Shown: positions 8,979 through 17,119, counted from the stretch's first letter. The stretch is DNA of 25,806 bases from an uncultured Hyphomicrobiales bacterium (GCA_903930095.1 CAIYXE010000052.1:1-25806), one strand, 5' to 3'. Notes: a model not told the origin generated them from the sequence alone. Numbers and translations are program-made.

Positions 8979-9002
8979 ACCGGCGGCCTTTCGGCCGCCG
9001 GT
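8979..9002 (-). other. Perfect 10-bp hairpin with GAAA loop between binding-protein and permease genes
   Basis: ACCGGCGGCC and GGCCGCCGGT are perfect inverse complements separated by four bases. On the transcribed (-) strand the loop reads GAAA, a GNRA tetraloop, giving a very stable RNA hairpin. The bases after it on that strand are ACCAAAATGCG, not a U-run, so it is not a standard intrinsic terminator. It lies 24 nt after the binding-protein stop and 32 nt before the permease start. This matches hairpins that protect the 3' end of abundant binding-protein transcripts in other ABC operons (for example malE-malF). The role is inferred. Confidence 0.75.
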
Positions 9003-9025
9003 TCGTTTGTAGGTCCGGTTGAGCC

Positions 9026-10555
9026 TCAGCCCGCGCCGTTCAGCTCGTCGAGCTGGGTCTGGATCGACTTCGCGGCCTCTTCCGGAGACTGCTCGTTCGA
9101 CAGGCACTTCTGCACTTCCGCGGCGAGGATCGAGTGATACTCGTTGCCGTTCGGGATCTTCGGTCCGAGCACGAAGTTCGGGTCCTTGATGCCGAAGTTG
9201 TAGACGGGGTCGAAGGTCAGTGCGTTCGGCATGTTGGTCGGACGCTGCTGGGCCTTCTTGACGTCTTCGCGCTCGAGCACGGACTTGCGGGTCGGCGTGC
9301 CGCCCAGGCCCTTGAGAACGTTGTACTGGTTCTCCTGGGACACCGACCAGATCGCGAAGATGTAAGCCGCACGCTTGAGGTCGTCGGAAGCATTGCCGTT
9401 GATGCCGATGCCGCCGATGCCGCAGTTCGTGCCGTTGACCGCCTGGCCACCGTTCTTGATCCACTTGGGATCGCCCTTCGGGCAGGGGGCATAGGCGGTC
9501 TTGCCGCCGGCCGCGCGCGAGGTCTTCTCGTCTTCAATCGAAGCGGCGAACTCGTGATACTGCGTCTGCATCGCGATGTTGCCGGACTGGTAGACGGTGT
9601 TGAGCTCGAGCGTGCCGTTGGCCAGGTTGTCCGGGTGGCAAACGTCCGCCAGTTCCTTGAACTTGCCAAGCATGGCGATAGAGGACTCGTCGCCCCAGTT
9701 CGTCTTGCCCGGCTCCTTGGCGCCGTAGACGTCGTCGATGTTCCAGTCCATCCACCGGCCGTTGGCGAAGAGGAAGCGCTGGATGTCGAGCTGTGTCGTC
9801 CACGCGAAGGAACCCTGGTGCTGGGCGTAGCCATAGGGCACGTCCTTGCCGGCTTCCTTGGCCTTCTTGAAGAAGGCCGCCATGTCGATCACGTTCTGCC
9901 AGGTGGAGTCCTGGTTGAACTCGAGGCGATAGCCATATTCCGCTTCGAAGTCCTTGGAGTTGGCCTCGAACAGGTCCTGGCGGTAGAAGGTACAGGCGAT
10001 CGCTGCGTCATAGGGGAGCGCAATGATCTTGCCCTTCTCGTAGAAGCGTCCGCAGGCAGAGAGGAAGTTGGGGAACCAGGCGTCGTCGCCATAGCCTTCC
10101 GGATCCTGCGGCAGGGTCTCGTCGCCGAACATCGGCGTCATGTCGGCGTAGAAGTCGGCGAAGGGCGAGCCGATCGGCTTGTCCTGAACGTAGTTGAGCA
10201 CGTAGTCGGCCTTGCCGCCGCGCAGATCGATACCAACCTTCTGCTGCACGACCGGCAGGTCGTCCGTCAGAATGGTCACTTCAATGCCGGTCTTGTCCGT
10301 GAAGGCCTTGATATTGTCACGGATGGCGAAGGACGGCGGGGTGTTTTCCGACATGAAGACGAGCTTCGAGCCGGCATACTGCTTCCATTTTGCATCGTCA
10401 GACGAAGCCGCCTGAACCTTGCTGCGCGTAACGGTGGAACTGAGGCCCAGCGTCATGCCGCCCACGCCGAGGGCGGAGGCTGCTCCGCCACCCAGTTCAA
10501 GGAACTTGCGGCGGCTGATGCGCTGATAGACTGCGTTTTTCGGAATCGAAAACAT
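9026..10555 (-). CDS. Extracellular solute-binding protein (family 1), Tat signal
   Basis: A 509-residue periplasmic binding protein. The N-terminus has a twin-arginine signal SRRKFLELGGG (residues 14-24), followed by a hydrophobic stretch and a likely cleavage after VQAAS, so it is predicted to be exported folded. The mature part shows the family-1 architecture (KLVFMSENTPPSFAIRDNIK, FTDKTGIEVTI, ALPYDAAIACTFYRQDLFE, GGIGINGNASDDLKRAAYIF). It is longer than typical sugar-binding proteins (about 400-450). A GGGAG site precedes the start. It is the first gene of the importer and begins 158 nt after acoC on the same strand. The ligand is unknown. Confidence 0.92.
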   Translation of the reverse strand: MFSIPKNAVYQRISRRKFLELGGGAASALGVGGMTLGLSSTVTRSKVQAASSDDAKWKQYAGSKLVFMSENTPPSFAIRDNIKAFTDKTGIEVTILTDDLPVVQQKVGIDLRGGKADYVLNYVQDKPIGSPFADFYADMTPMFGDETLPQDPEGYGDDAWFPNFLSACGRFYEKGKIIALPYDAAIACTFYRQDLFEANSKDFEAEYGYRLEFNQDSTWQNVIDMAAFFKKAKEAGKDVPYGYAQHQGSFAWTTQLDIQRFLFANGRWMDWNIDDVYGAKEPGKTNWGDESSIAMLGKFKELADVCHPDNLANGTLELNTVYQSGNIAMQTQYHEFAASIEDEKTSRAAGGKTAYAPCPKGDPKWIKNGGQAVNGTNCGIGGIGINGNASDDLKRAAYIFAIWSVSQENQYNVLKGLGGTPTRKSVLEREDVKKAQQRPTNMPNALTFDPVYNFGIKDPNFVLGPKIPNGNEYHSILAAEVQKCLSNEQSPEEAAKSIQTQLDELNGAG

Positions 10556-10602
10556 GCGCGTTTTCTCCCATGATGATTATCATTGTCTTGAGTTGCTGGC
10601 AG

Positions 10603-10623
10603 GGCACGCGGTAAGCGCGTGCC
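10603..10623 (-). terminator. 8-bp inverted repeat between acoC and the binding-protein gene
   Basis: GGCACGCG and CGCGTGCC flank a five-base loop, within the 158-bp interval between acoC and the importer. It could reduce read-through from the aco operon or stabilise its message. There is no U-run on either side, so a Rho-independent terminator is not demonstrated. The rest of the interval shows no convincing sigma-70 or sigma-54 promoter to my eye, so whether the importer has its own promoter is open. Confidence 0.35.
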
Positions 10624-10713
10624 GCGCTTGCGCTTCCTGCCGAAGGTCTTCACGCTTACCTGCGAATGTGCCTCCTTTCTCTGGCCGCAACTTCGGCCCT
10701 CAAGAGCGTGCGT

Positions 10714-11826
10714 TCATGCACCTGCGACGTGCGCCTTGATGAGGTTGTTCACGTCGCTGGCCTTTTCCATGAAGACCATGTGCCCGGCTCCTTCCAGCAC
10801 ATGCACATGGGCGCCCGGCAGATTTGCGGCATGGGCGGCAGGGATGATCTCGTCATGCTTGCCCCAGATCACCAGGGTCGGGGGCAGCTTGCCTGCCAGC
10901 GCCTTGCCCGGCGCGTCGGCCTGCTTGCCGCCGCCGAAGAGGGCAGCCGCGAGCGACTTGAGGAGCGGTTCGACGCCGTCCAGGCGCTTGAACTTCAGCA
11001 CGTCGTCGACCAGCTGGCGGCTCACCAGGCTCTTGTCGGCGAACAGCTTCTCCAGCACCGGCTTCAGGTCCTTGCGGCCCTGGGCTGCGACGTATTCGTC
11101 GACGTAGCTGCCGATGTCGGAGCCGAGGCCCGCCGAGCAGATGAGAGTCAGGGACTTCACCTTCTCGGGGTGCTCTGCCGCCATCTGCATGGCGATAGCG
11201 CCGCCCATGGAATGCCCCACGAGATGCGCCTTGCCAATGCCGAGCTTGTCCATGAAGGCCGCCAGGGCGTTCTTCATGGCGGCAAGGCCCGGCTTGTCAA
11301 GCTTCTTGGAAGACTGGCCGTGGCCCGGCAGGTCGAGGGCATAGACGGTTGCCTTCTCACCCAGCGCGTCGATATTGAACAGCCAGTTGTCGAGATCACC
11401 GCCGAAGCCATGGATCAGGATGATGGTCTCGGCGCCGTCGCCGCGCTTGGCATAGCGGAGGTTGCCCGCCGCCGTGTCCGCGAACTCGAACTTCGGGCCC
11501 TGGTCCTCCTCGCCCTCGTCCGCCGCCGGCGTCACATAGGCTGCGACGAATGCATCGATCTCAGAGTCGGGAACCGCGGGGTCGGCGATGACGCCGAGCA
11601 GAGTCTTCACCGGGTACATCGTGTCGGCCTGGCCGACGCGCCGTCTCAGCACGCCGGCCTCATGCGCTTCGACGGATCCCGCGATCTTGTCGGTTTCGAC
11701 CTCGAGGATCGCGTCACCGACATTGATCTTCGAGCCATCTTCCAACAGCCAGCCCGTCACTTTACCCTCCTTCATGGAGAGGCCCCACTTGGGCATGACG
11801 ATCGGCACGATACGGGTATCTGTCAT
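10714..11826 (-). CDS. acoC: Acetoin dehydrogenase E2-like protein: lipoyl domain fused to alpha/beta hydrolase
   Basis: A 370-residue protein. Residues 1-80 form a biotinyl/lipoyl domain with the lipoylation site in EVETDKIAG (Lys47). A linker (about 95-115) leads to an alpha/beta-hydrolase domain with oxyanion region LIHGFGG, nucleophile elbow GHSMGG (Ser206) and a late His in GAGHMVFME. The canonical acyltransferase catalytic domain with HxxxDG is absent, as in the AcoC of Pseudomonas putida. ATG at 11826 is chosen over GTG at 11832 because GAGGAA lies at proper distance from the former. It is the last gene of the aco operon. It should move the two-carbon unit from the E1 enzyme to CoA. 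Confidence 0.92.
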   Translation of the reverse strand: MTDTRIVPIVMPKWGLSMKEGKVTGWLLEDGSKINVGDAILEVETDKIAGSVEAHEAGVLRRRVGQADTMYPVKTLLGVIADPAVPDSEIDAFVAAYVTPAADEGEEDQGPKFEFADTAAGNLRYAKRGDGAETIILIHGFGGDLDNWLFNIDALGEKATVYALDLPGHGQSSKKLDKPGLAAMKNALAAFMDKLGIGKAHLVGHSMGGAIAMQMAAEHPEKVKSLTLICSAGLGSDIGSYVDEYVAAQGRKDLKPVLEKLFADKSLVSRQLVDDVLKFKRLDGVEPLLKSLAAALFGGGKQADAPGKALAGKLPPTLVIWGKHDEIIPAAHAANLPGAHVHVLEGAGHMVFMEKASDVNNLIKAHVAGA

Positions 11827-11858
11827 AGTCACTTCCTCACTTGATTACGGGCGGCAGC

Positions 11859-12866
11859 TCAGTGCGCCATCGATCGGTTCACGGCCTTGGCAATCGCATC
11901 GGCCGAGGGGATGTAAAGGTCTTCGAGCACCGGCGAGAACGGCACCGGCGTATGCGGCGCCGTCACCATCTGGATCGGGCCCTTCAGCGCCTTGAAGCAC
12001 TCCTGCGAGATCATCGAGGAGACGTCAGACGCGATCGAGCAGCGCGGGTTGGCTTCGTCGACGCAGACGACGTGGCCGGTACGCTCGGCCGAGTCGATCA
12101 CCGTATCCCAGTCGATGGGAGACAGCGTGCGCAGGTCGATCACCTCGCACTCCACACCTTGCTTGGCCAGTGTGGCCGCGGCATCCATCGCACGGTGCAC
12201 CATCATGCCGTAGGTCACGATGGTGGCATGCTTGCCGTCACGCACGATGTTGGCCTCGCCGAAGGGAATGGCGTAGGACTCGGTCGGCACGTCGGTTTCG
12301 AGGCCGTAGAGGTTCTTGTGCTCGCAGAAGATCACGGGATCATTGTCGCGGATCGACTGGATGAGCAGACCCTTCGCGTCATAGGCGTTGGACGGGCACA
12401 CCACCTTGAGGCCGGGGATGTGCACGAAGAGCGGCGTCAGCATCTGGCTGTGCTGGGCGGCGGCACGGAAGCCGGCACCCACCATGGCGCGGATGACGAC
12501 GGGCGTTTCCGCCTTGCCGCCGAACATGTACTTGAACTTGGCGGCCTGGTTGAAGATCTGGTCGAAGCAGACGCCCATGAAGTCGAGGAACATCAGTTCC
12601 GCCACGGGCCGCATGCCGCAGGCCGCCGCGCCGACGGCCGCGCCGATATAGGCCGACTCGGAGAGCGGCGTGTCGAGCAGCTTGCCCTTGTGCTTGGCAT
12701 GCAGGCCCTTGGTGACGCCAAGAACGCCGCCCCATGCATCTTCTTCGCCTTCACCGCCCGCACCGCCGACGATGTCTTCACCCATCACGATCACATTCGG
12801 ATCGCGGGCCATTTCCTGGTCGAGCGCCTCGTTGATCGCCTGGCGCATGCTGATCTTGCGTGCCAT
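11859..12866 (-). CDS. acoB: Acetoin dehydrogenase-type E1 component, beta subunit
   Basis: A 335-residue transketolase-fold protein with the pyrimidine-binding domain first (IVMGEDIVGGAGGEGEEDAWGG, DTPLSESAYIGAAVGAAACGM) and a C-terminal transketolase domain (ATIVTYGMMVHRA, EVIDLRTLSPID, VCVDEANPRCSIAS). It pairs with AcoA to form the thiamine-diphosphate E1 that cleaves acetoin or a related alpha-hydroxyketone. A GGAGAG site precedes the ATG, 19 nt after acoA. Beta subunits of acetoin, pyruvate and branched-chain E1 look alike; the call as AcoB depends on acoX, acoC and AcoR around it. Confidence 0.93.
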   Translation of the reverse strand: MARKISMRQAINEALDQEMARDPNVIVMGEDIVGGAGGEGEEDAWGGVLGVTKGLHAKHKGKLLDTPLSESAYIGAAVGAAACGMRPVAELMFLDFMGVCFDQIFNQAAKFKYMFGGKAETPVVIRAMVGAGFRAAAQHSQMLTPLFVHIPGLKVVCPSNAYDAKGLLIQSIRDNDPVIFCEHKNLYGLETDVPTESYAIPFGEANIVRDGKHATIVTYGMMVHRAMDAAATLAKQGVECEVIDLRTLSPIDWDTVIDSAERTGHVVCVDEANPRCSIASDVSSMISQECFKALKGPIQMVTAPHTPVPFSPVLEDLYIPSADAIAKAVNRSMAH

Positions 12867-12885
12867 GTGTTATCTCTCCTTCAGA

Positions 12886-13884
12886 TCAGTAGCTGTTATA
12901 AACATCGGTGAGCAGGTCGGCGGCCGTCGGCAGCGGGGCTGCCTTGGCGGAGGCCACTGCATCCTGGATCTGCGCGACGATCTCGCGGTCCATCGCGTCC
13001 AGTTCGCCGCGGCCGATGACCCCGGATTCGGTGACACGCTGCGAGAACATCTTGATGCAGTCCTTGTTGACGCGGATGTCCTCAAGCTCGCCCTTGGCGC
13101 GGTAAGTCTGCTGGTCGCCCTCGAAGTGGCCGAACATGCGGATCATCTTGCACTCGAGAAGCGCCGGTCCGCCGCCTTCACGCGCACGCTTGATGATTTC
13201 GCCGGCAGCTTCGTAAACGGCAAAGAAGTCGAGGCCGTCCACGGTCACGCCCGGCAGGCCGAAGCCCGCTGCGCGGTCGACGTAGGAGTCGACGGCGACG
13301 GCGTAATCGCGCGAGGTCGATTCCGCATAGCCGTTGTTCTCGACCACGAAGATCGCAGGCAGGTTCCACACGGCAGCCAGGTTAAGGCTCTCGAGGAAGG
13401 TGCCCTGGTTCGAGGCGCCGTCGCCCACGAAGCAGATCGCCACAGCACCGTCGCCGCGGTACTTGGCGGCCAGTGCCGCGCCGCAGACCAGCGGTGCGCC
13501 GGCGCCGAGGATGCCGTTGGCGCCCATCATGCCCTTGGACAGGTCGGCGATGTGCATCGAGCCGCCCTTGCCGCGGCAGGAACCCGTCACCTTACCGTAG
13601 ATTTCCGCCATCATCTCCTTGGGGTCCACGCCCTTGGCGATACAGTGGCCATGTCCGCGATGAGTGGAGGCGATGCGGTCCTTGTCCTCGAGATGCATCA
13701 TGATGCCGGTGCCGGCAGCCTCTTCACCCGCATAGAGGTGAACGAAGCCCGGAATGTCGCCCTTGGCGAAGTCCGCGTGGAGGCGTTCCTCGAACTCGCG
13801 GATCGTGCGCATGGTCCTGTAGGCCTTCAGCAGTCCCGGCTTGTCCAGCGGGAAAATTCCCGCCGTGCTGTTTGGAGCAGTCAT
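12886..13884 (-). CDS. acoA: Acetoin dehydrogenase-type E1 component, alpha subunit
   Basis: A 332-residue E1 alpha subunit. The thiamine-diphosphate/Mg2+ motif starts at FVGDGASNQGTF and ends about 30 residues later at VVENNGYAES (GDG...NN). Other family segments are YRTMRTIREFEERLH near the N-terminus and THRGHGHCIAKGVDPKEMMAE. The ATG at 13884 has GGGAGG at good distance; a TTG one codon upstream is less likely. It lies between acoX and acoB. Substrate specificity (acetoin versus another alpha-hydroxyketone or 2-oxoacid) cannot be read from sequence, but the gene set is that of acetoin dehydrogenase. Confidence 0.93.
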   Translation of the reverse strand: MTAPNSTAGIFPLDKPGLLKAYRTMRTIREFEERLHADFAKGDIPGFVHLYAGEEAAGTGIMMHLEDKDRIASTHRGHGHCIAKGVDPKEMMAEIYGKVTGSCRGKGGSMHIADLSKGMMGANGILGAGAPLVCGAALAAKYRGDGAVAICFVGDGASNQGTFLESLNLAAVWNLPAIFVVENNGYAESTSRDYAVAVDSYVDRAAGFGLPGVTVDGLDFFAVYEAAGEIIKRAREGGGPALLECKMIRMFGHFEGDQQTYRAKGELEDIRVNKDCIKMFSQRVTESGVIGRGELDAMDREIVAQIQDAVASAKAAPLPTAADLLTDVYNSY

Positions 13885-13918
13885 CAATGTCCTCCCATGG
13901 GTTTAAAGTTGTCGTTGT

Positions 13919-14950
13919 TCATGCCGCGGCGCCGGGTTTGGACCGCATCAGCCCGTGGCGCGATGCGTACTGCATGCAGCCGCTGACATTCACGGTGCGG
14001 AACGCATCGGGCACCAGCTCGATCGTCACATCGTCGTCGCGTGTGAAGGATAATTCACGCTCGCCGTCGAGCGCAATTGAACCGTCCGTGATCGACGGAC
14101 GGTATTTGACGTTGGGCTCCATCGGCGCGAAGTCGCGGATGCCGATGCCCCGCATGTAGCCGGGCGCGATGGGGGTATCGAGGATGATGTTGGCCTCGTC
14201 CTCGGGTGCCAGGCGCACATGCAGGCCGCCGGGGTCGAGCCGGGTCACCGGCGTCAGCAACCCGGCGATCGCCGACATGCCGATCACTTCCGGGTCGGCG
14301 AAGGTCACGAAGAGTTCGCGGAAGGTCTCGGTGCGCCACAGGGCCCGCGCGCCGATGTAGCGCTCGGTGACCACGGCCACGTCCACAAGTGCGATCTCCT
14401 CATGGTCGTTCACCCGCACCACGATCTTCTTGTTGGGCAGGAATGCTTCCTTGGGGGGCACCTTGCCGGTCACGGCGAGGCCCACGGCCAGGCCGGTGAT
14501 GGTGGGTTCGCGGTGCTCGGGGAATGCATTGTTCGTGCCCGTCGAAATGCCCGCGATGGGAACATCGCCGCAGGACGTCACCACGGCGCGGTGGGTGCCG
14601 TCGCCGCCCAGCACCACGATGGCGGCAACGCCCTTTTCCTTCATCAGCCGGGCACCCTTCAGCGTGTCCTCAACCGTGCCCGAAATCTTATAGTCGAGAT
14701 ATTCGAGCTTGGGGAAATGCTTCAGCCCCTGGTTCTCGGCCCGGTCGATGCCGCGGCGCACATGGTGCCGGATGCCGCCATTCTCCGGCATCATGTAGAC
14801 ATGGTCCACCCCGCAGGCCTTCACGCAGGACAAGACGCGCAGCACGATATTGGCACGGTCGGTAATCTGCAACGCCGTGGCATTGGCGATCACCCGGCGG
14901 ATGTCGCGCGCAGATACCGGATTGGCGATGATGCCAATGGCGCTTCCCAT
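13919..14950 (-). CDS. acoX: AcoX, ATP-NAD kinase-like protein of the acetoin operon
   Basis: A 343-residue protein with the NAD-kinase-type nucleotide motif GGDGTHR (about 115-121) and downstream GISTGTNNAFPE, and an N-terminal GIIANPVSARDIRR typical of AcoX. AcoX is regularly encoded with acetoin dehydrogenase but its exact role is unsettled. I chose ATG 14950 because the frame is open further to 15133 only across the sigma-54 promoter and activator-site region. From this start the predicted transcript has a leader of about 29 nt. No strong Shine-Dalgarno is visible. First gene of the acoXABC operon. Confidence 0.88.
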   Translation of the reverse strand: MGSAIGIIANPVSARDIRRVIANATALQITDRANIVLRVLSCVKACGVDHVYMMPENGGIRHHVRRGIDRAENQGLKHFPKLEYLDYKISGTVEDTLKGARLMKEKGVAAIVVLGGDGTHRAVVTSCGDVPIAGISTGTNNAFPEHREPTITGLAVGLAVTGKVPPKEAFLPNKKIVVRVNDHEEIALVDVAVVTERYIGARALWRTETFRELFVTFADPEVIGMSAIAGLLTPVTRLDPGGLHVRLAPEDEANIILDTPIAPGYMRGIGIRDFAPMEPNVKYRPSITDGSIALDGERELSFTRDDDVTIELVPDAFRTVNVSGCMQYASRHGLMRSKPGAAA

Positions 14951-14989
14951 TTGAACCCGAACCTTTTCATTCTCGTTTGTAAGTATGAC

Positions 14990-15005
14990 AGCAAGCAACG
15001 TGCCA
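14990..15005 (-). promoter_or_regulatory. Sigma-54 (-24/-12) promoter of acoXABC
   Basis: On the - strand the sequence reads TGGCACG-TTGC-TTGCT. The -24 GG and -12 GC are exactly 10 bases apart and every base of the consensus TGGCACG-N4-TTGCW is matched. Transcription should start near 14979, about 29 nt before the acoX ATG. The upstream neighbour encodes a sigma-54 activator, so sequence and context agree. Confidence 0.93.
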
Positions 15006-15092
15006 TTTCGCATTGCGCCAAGCAAATGTTGCATTTTCGAGAAAAGCACCGCAACAGAGTTTTTTGCAACTGCGAAAAGATCAGAGAGTGAC

Positions 15093-15129
15093 CGCCACAC
15101 ATGTAGCGCGAACCGCAACATGTGTGGCG
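15093..15129 (-). promoter_or_regulatory. 12-bp inverted repeat, probable AcoR upstream activator site
   Basis: CGCCACACATGT (15093-15104) and ACATGTGTGGCG (15118-15129) are perfect inverse complements 13 bases apart, centred about 130 bp upstream of the predicted acoX transcription start, the normal position for an enhancer-binding protein. A related half-site ATGTGGCG lies at 15142-15149, at the very end of acoR. The right arm also overlaps a 10-bp palindrome (15124-15133). No U-run follows on the - strand, so an acoR terminator is less likely, though the hairpin could have both roles. Confidence 0.7.
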
Positions 15130-15139
15130 CCACGCCTCG

Positions 15140-17119
15140 CTATGTGGCGCGCGGGCGCAGCGTGACGCCCAGCCGCCTCATGCGGCGGTGCAGCGTGGTA
15201 CGGTCGATTCCCAGAAGGCGTGCGGCGGCGGAAACATTCCACTGCGCTTGAGCAAGGTGCTGGCGCAATATGGCGGCCTCCTCGCTCATGTCGGCGGGCA
15301 ACAATTCCACGCTACCGGGTATTGCCTCGCGGGCGCGGGTGAACACCTGGTCCGGCAGGTCGTCGATGCCGACTTCCGGATCGCTTGCCACGGCACAGGC
15401 AAAATCGATCACGTTGAGAAGTTCGCGGATATTGCCCGGCCAGTGATAGGCCGAGAGCACGCCCAGCGCCGTCGCTGAGATGCTGCGGGCCGTACCATCG
15501 GCATAGGGCCGCTTTTCGAGTAGCTGCTTGACGATCCAGCCGAGGTCAGAGCGGTCACGCAGCGCCGGCAGGGCGATGGTGGCGCCATTCAGGCGGAAAT
15601 AAAGGTCCTCGCGGAACTTTCCCTGCTTGACGAGGTCGAGGAGGTCGCGGTGGGTGGCCGCGATCACCCGCATGTCGACGGCAGTGGGCTTCGCCCCGCC
15701 GATGGGGGTCACCTCGCGCTCCGCCAGAACGCGCAGCAGGCGCGTCTGGGAGGCCAGCGGCATGTCGCCGATCTCGTCGAGGAACAGTGTGCCGCCATGG
15801 GCCTCGCGCACCAGTCCCTTCTTGCCCTTGTCGAGTGCTCCGGTGAAGGAGCCGGCCTCATAGCCGAACAATTCGCTCTCGATCAGGTTCTCGGGCAGTG
15901 CTGCACAGTTGACGGGAACGAAGGCAGCCCTGGCCCGCGCACTCGATTGGTGGATGGCCTTGGCGAGATACTCCTTTCCCGTGCCTGTCTCGCCATTCAC
16001 CAGAATGCTCATGTTGGTGTTGAGCAGGCGGGCGAGTTTCTTCAGATTCTTCTGGATCGCGGCATCTTCACCGGCGACGGCTTTCAATGCGGGGTGGAGC
16101 TTGTGGTCCTCTTCCGCCATAGCGGATGGCAGCACGCGAATGGTTTTGGGTGGCACCACCTGGATAAACAGGTTTCGCCCCGACGATCGCGACCTGACGA
16201 CATTCCTTTCGATCGCATGAGACGCCACATACCGCGTAAGGCTGTCGATCTCGCAGTCGAAGGCGTCGCTGATCGGCCGCCCGAGAAACATGGCCGTGTT
16301 CCGCCAGTCCGTTGCGAACTCCTCGGCAAGCAGGCGGGCGCCAAGATTGTTGAACCCCGTGATGTTGCCGGAGGAATCAAGAACCAGCACATATTCCGTA
16401 TCGACCTCCGCCAGGGCACGGTTTGAGGTCAGCTTCACGATCCAGTTCCGCGAGCAGGATCGGATCAGATTGGCGGTTTCGATCCTGTGGGCAAAGTTCT
16501 TGACCATCTGCAAAGCCAGGAACTGGCTCGACTTCTCCTCCGGCGACATCAGCGCCGCGACGTCCAGCACGGCGGCAAGCTTGCCTGCCGCGTCGAAGAT
16601 CGGCGCTGCCGTGCAGGTGAGTGGAATATGCGTGGCGTCGAAGTGATCGCTCTTGTGAACGACGAGGGCTTCACCCGTCGCGATTGTCGTACCCACCCCA
16701 TTGGTGCCAACCAGCGTTTCGCTCCAATCGAAGCCATGGTGAAGACCAGCCGAACGCGCCTCTTCTGAAACAGCGGAATCACCGATGTAATCAACCGTGA
16801 TCCCGTTCTGATCGGTAAGCAGCAGGAGATAGCCGAGGCCCGAAATCTGGCTGTAGAGCGCCTCGACGCCGAAGCGCGCGGTGCGCAGCAGCTCCTCCAT
16901 CGCCTCGCGGTGTTCGCGCAGGCGGCCGTCCTCCACGATCACGGCGGGGCGCAGCACGGTGGGGTCCAGCTTGTGGCCGTCGATGCAGCGCCGCCAGGAC
17001 GCAAGTATCAAATCGTCACGATTCGTGCTGCCGCCCTCAGCGACCCGGACGAGTTCCTTGATATGCTCTACCTTGGCGGACAAAATGTCTTTATCCTCAC
17101 TTGGGGAGAGTATCGGCAT
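15140..17119 (-). CDS. acoR: Sigma-54-dependent transcriptional activator, AcoR type
   Basis: A 659-residue enhancer-binding protein. The N-terminal half has a GAF-like sensing domain (about 75-210; motif FDWSETLVGTNGVGTTIATG) and a PAS-like segment (about 240-325). The AAA+ domain has Walker A GETGTGKE (376-383), the sigma-54-contacting loop as GSFTGA (423-428) in place of GAFTGA, and Walker B LFLDE (445-449). A Fis-type helix-turn-helix ends the protein (WNVSAAARLLGIDRTTLHRR). It lacks a receiver domain, so a small ligand is the likely input. It lies between two operons that both carry -24/-12 promoters, and probably activates both. Confidence 0.92.
   Translation of the reverse strand: MPILSPSEDKDILSAKVEHIKELVRVAEGGSTNRDDLILASWRRCIDGHKLDPTVLRPAVIVEDGRLREHREAMEELLRTARFGVEALYSQISGLGYLLLLTDQNGITVDYIGDSAVSEEARSAGLHHGFDWSETLVGTNGVGTTIATGEALVVHKSDHFDATHIPLTCTAAPIFDAAGKLAAVLDVAALMSPEEKSSQFLALQMVKNFAHRIETANLIRSCSRNWIVKLTSNRALAEVDTEYVLVLDSSGNITGFNNLGARLLAEEFATDWRNTAMFLGRPISDAFDCEIDSLTRYVASHAIERNVVRSRSSGRNLFIQVVPPKTIRVLPSAMAEEDHKLHPALKAVAGEDAAIQKNLKKLARLLNTNMSILVNGETGTGKEYLAKAIHQSSARARAAFVPVNCAALPENLIESELFGYEAGSFTGALDKGKKGLVREAHGGTLFLDEIGDMPLASQTRLLRVLAEREVTPIGGAKPTAVDMRVIAATHRDLLDLVKQGKFREDLYFRLNGATIALPALRDRSDLGWIVKQLLEKRPYADGTARSISATALGVLSAYHWPGNIRELLNVIDFACAVASDPEVGIDDLPDQVFTRAREAIPGSVELLPADMSEEAAILRQHLAQAQWNVSAAARLLGIDRTTLHRRMRRLGVTLRPRAT

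Noticed and set aside
9134..10573. Long open frame (479 codons) on the + strand opposite the binding-protein gene
   Set aside because: It is a shadow of a high-GC gene: no ribosome site, low-complexity Arg/Leu/Val/Gly-rich translation with no recognisable domain, while the opposite strand encodes a clear Tat-signal binding protein.
10671..10678. Perfect AAAGGAGG Shine-Dalgarno on the - strand between acoC and the binding-protein gene
   Set aside because: No start codon lies at usable distance; the nearest GTG (10653) is 17 nt away and its frame runs out of phase into the binding-protein gene. Kept only as a possible lost leader peptide.
12670..13986. Open frame of 438 codons opposite acoA and acoB
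   Set aside because: Spans the junction of two well-supported genes on the other strand; His/Arg/Ala/Val/Gly-rich composition typical of an antisense shadow.
14951..15133. N-terminal extension of acoX to 15133
   Set aside because: It would make the consensus sigma-54 promoter and the 12-bp inverted repeat coding; AcoX proteins normally begin near the GIIANP segment.
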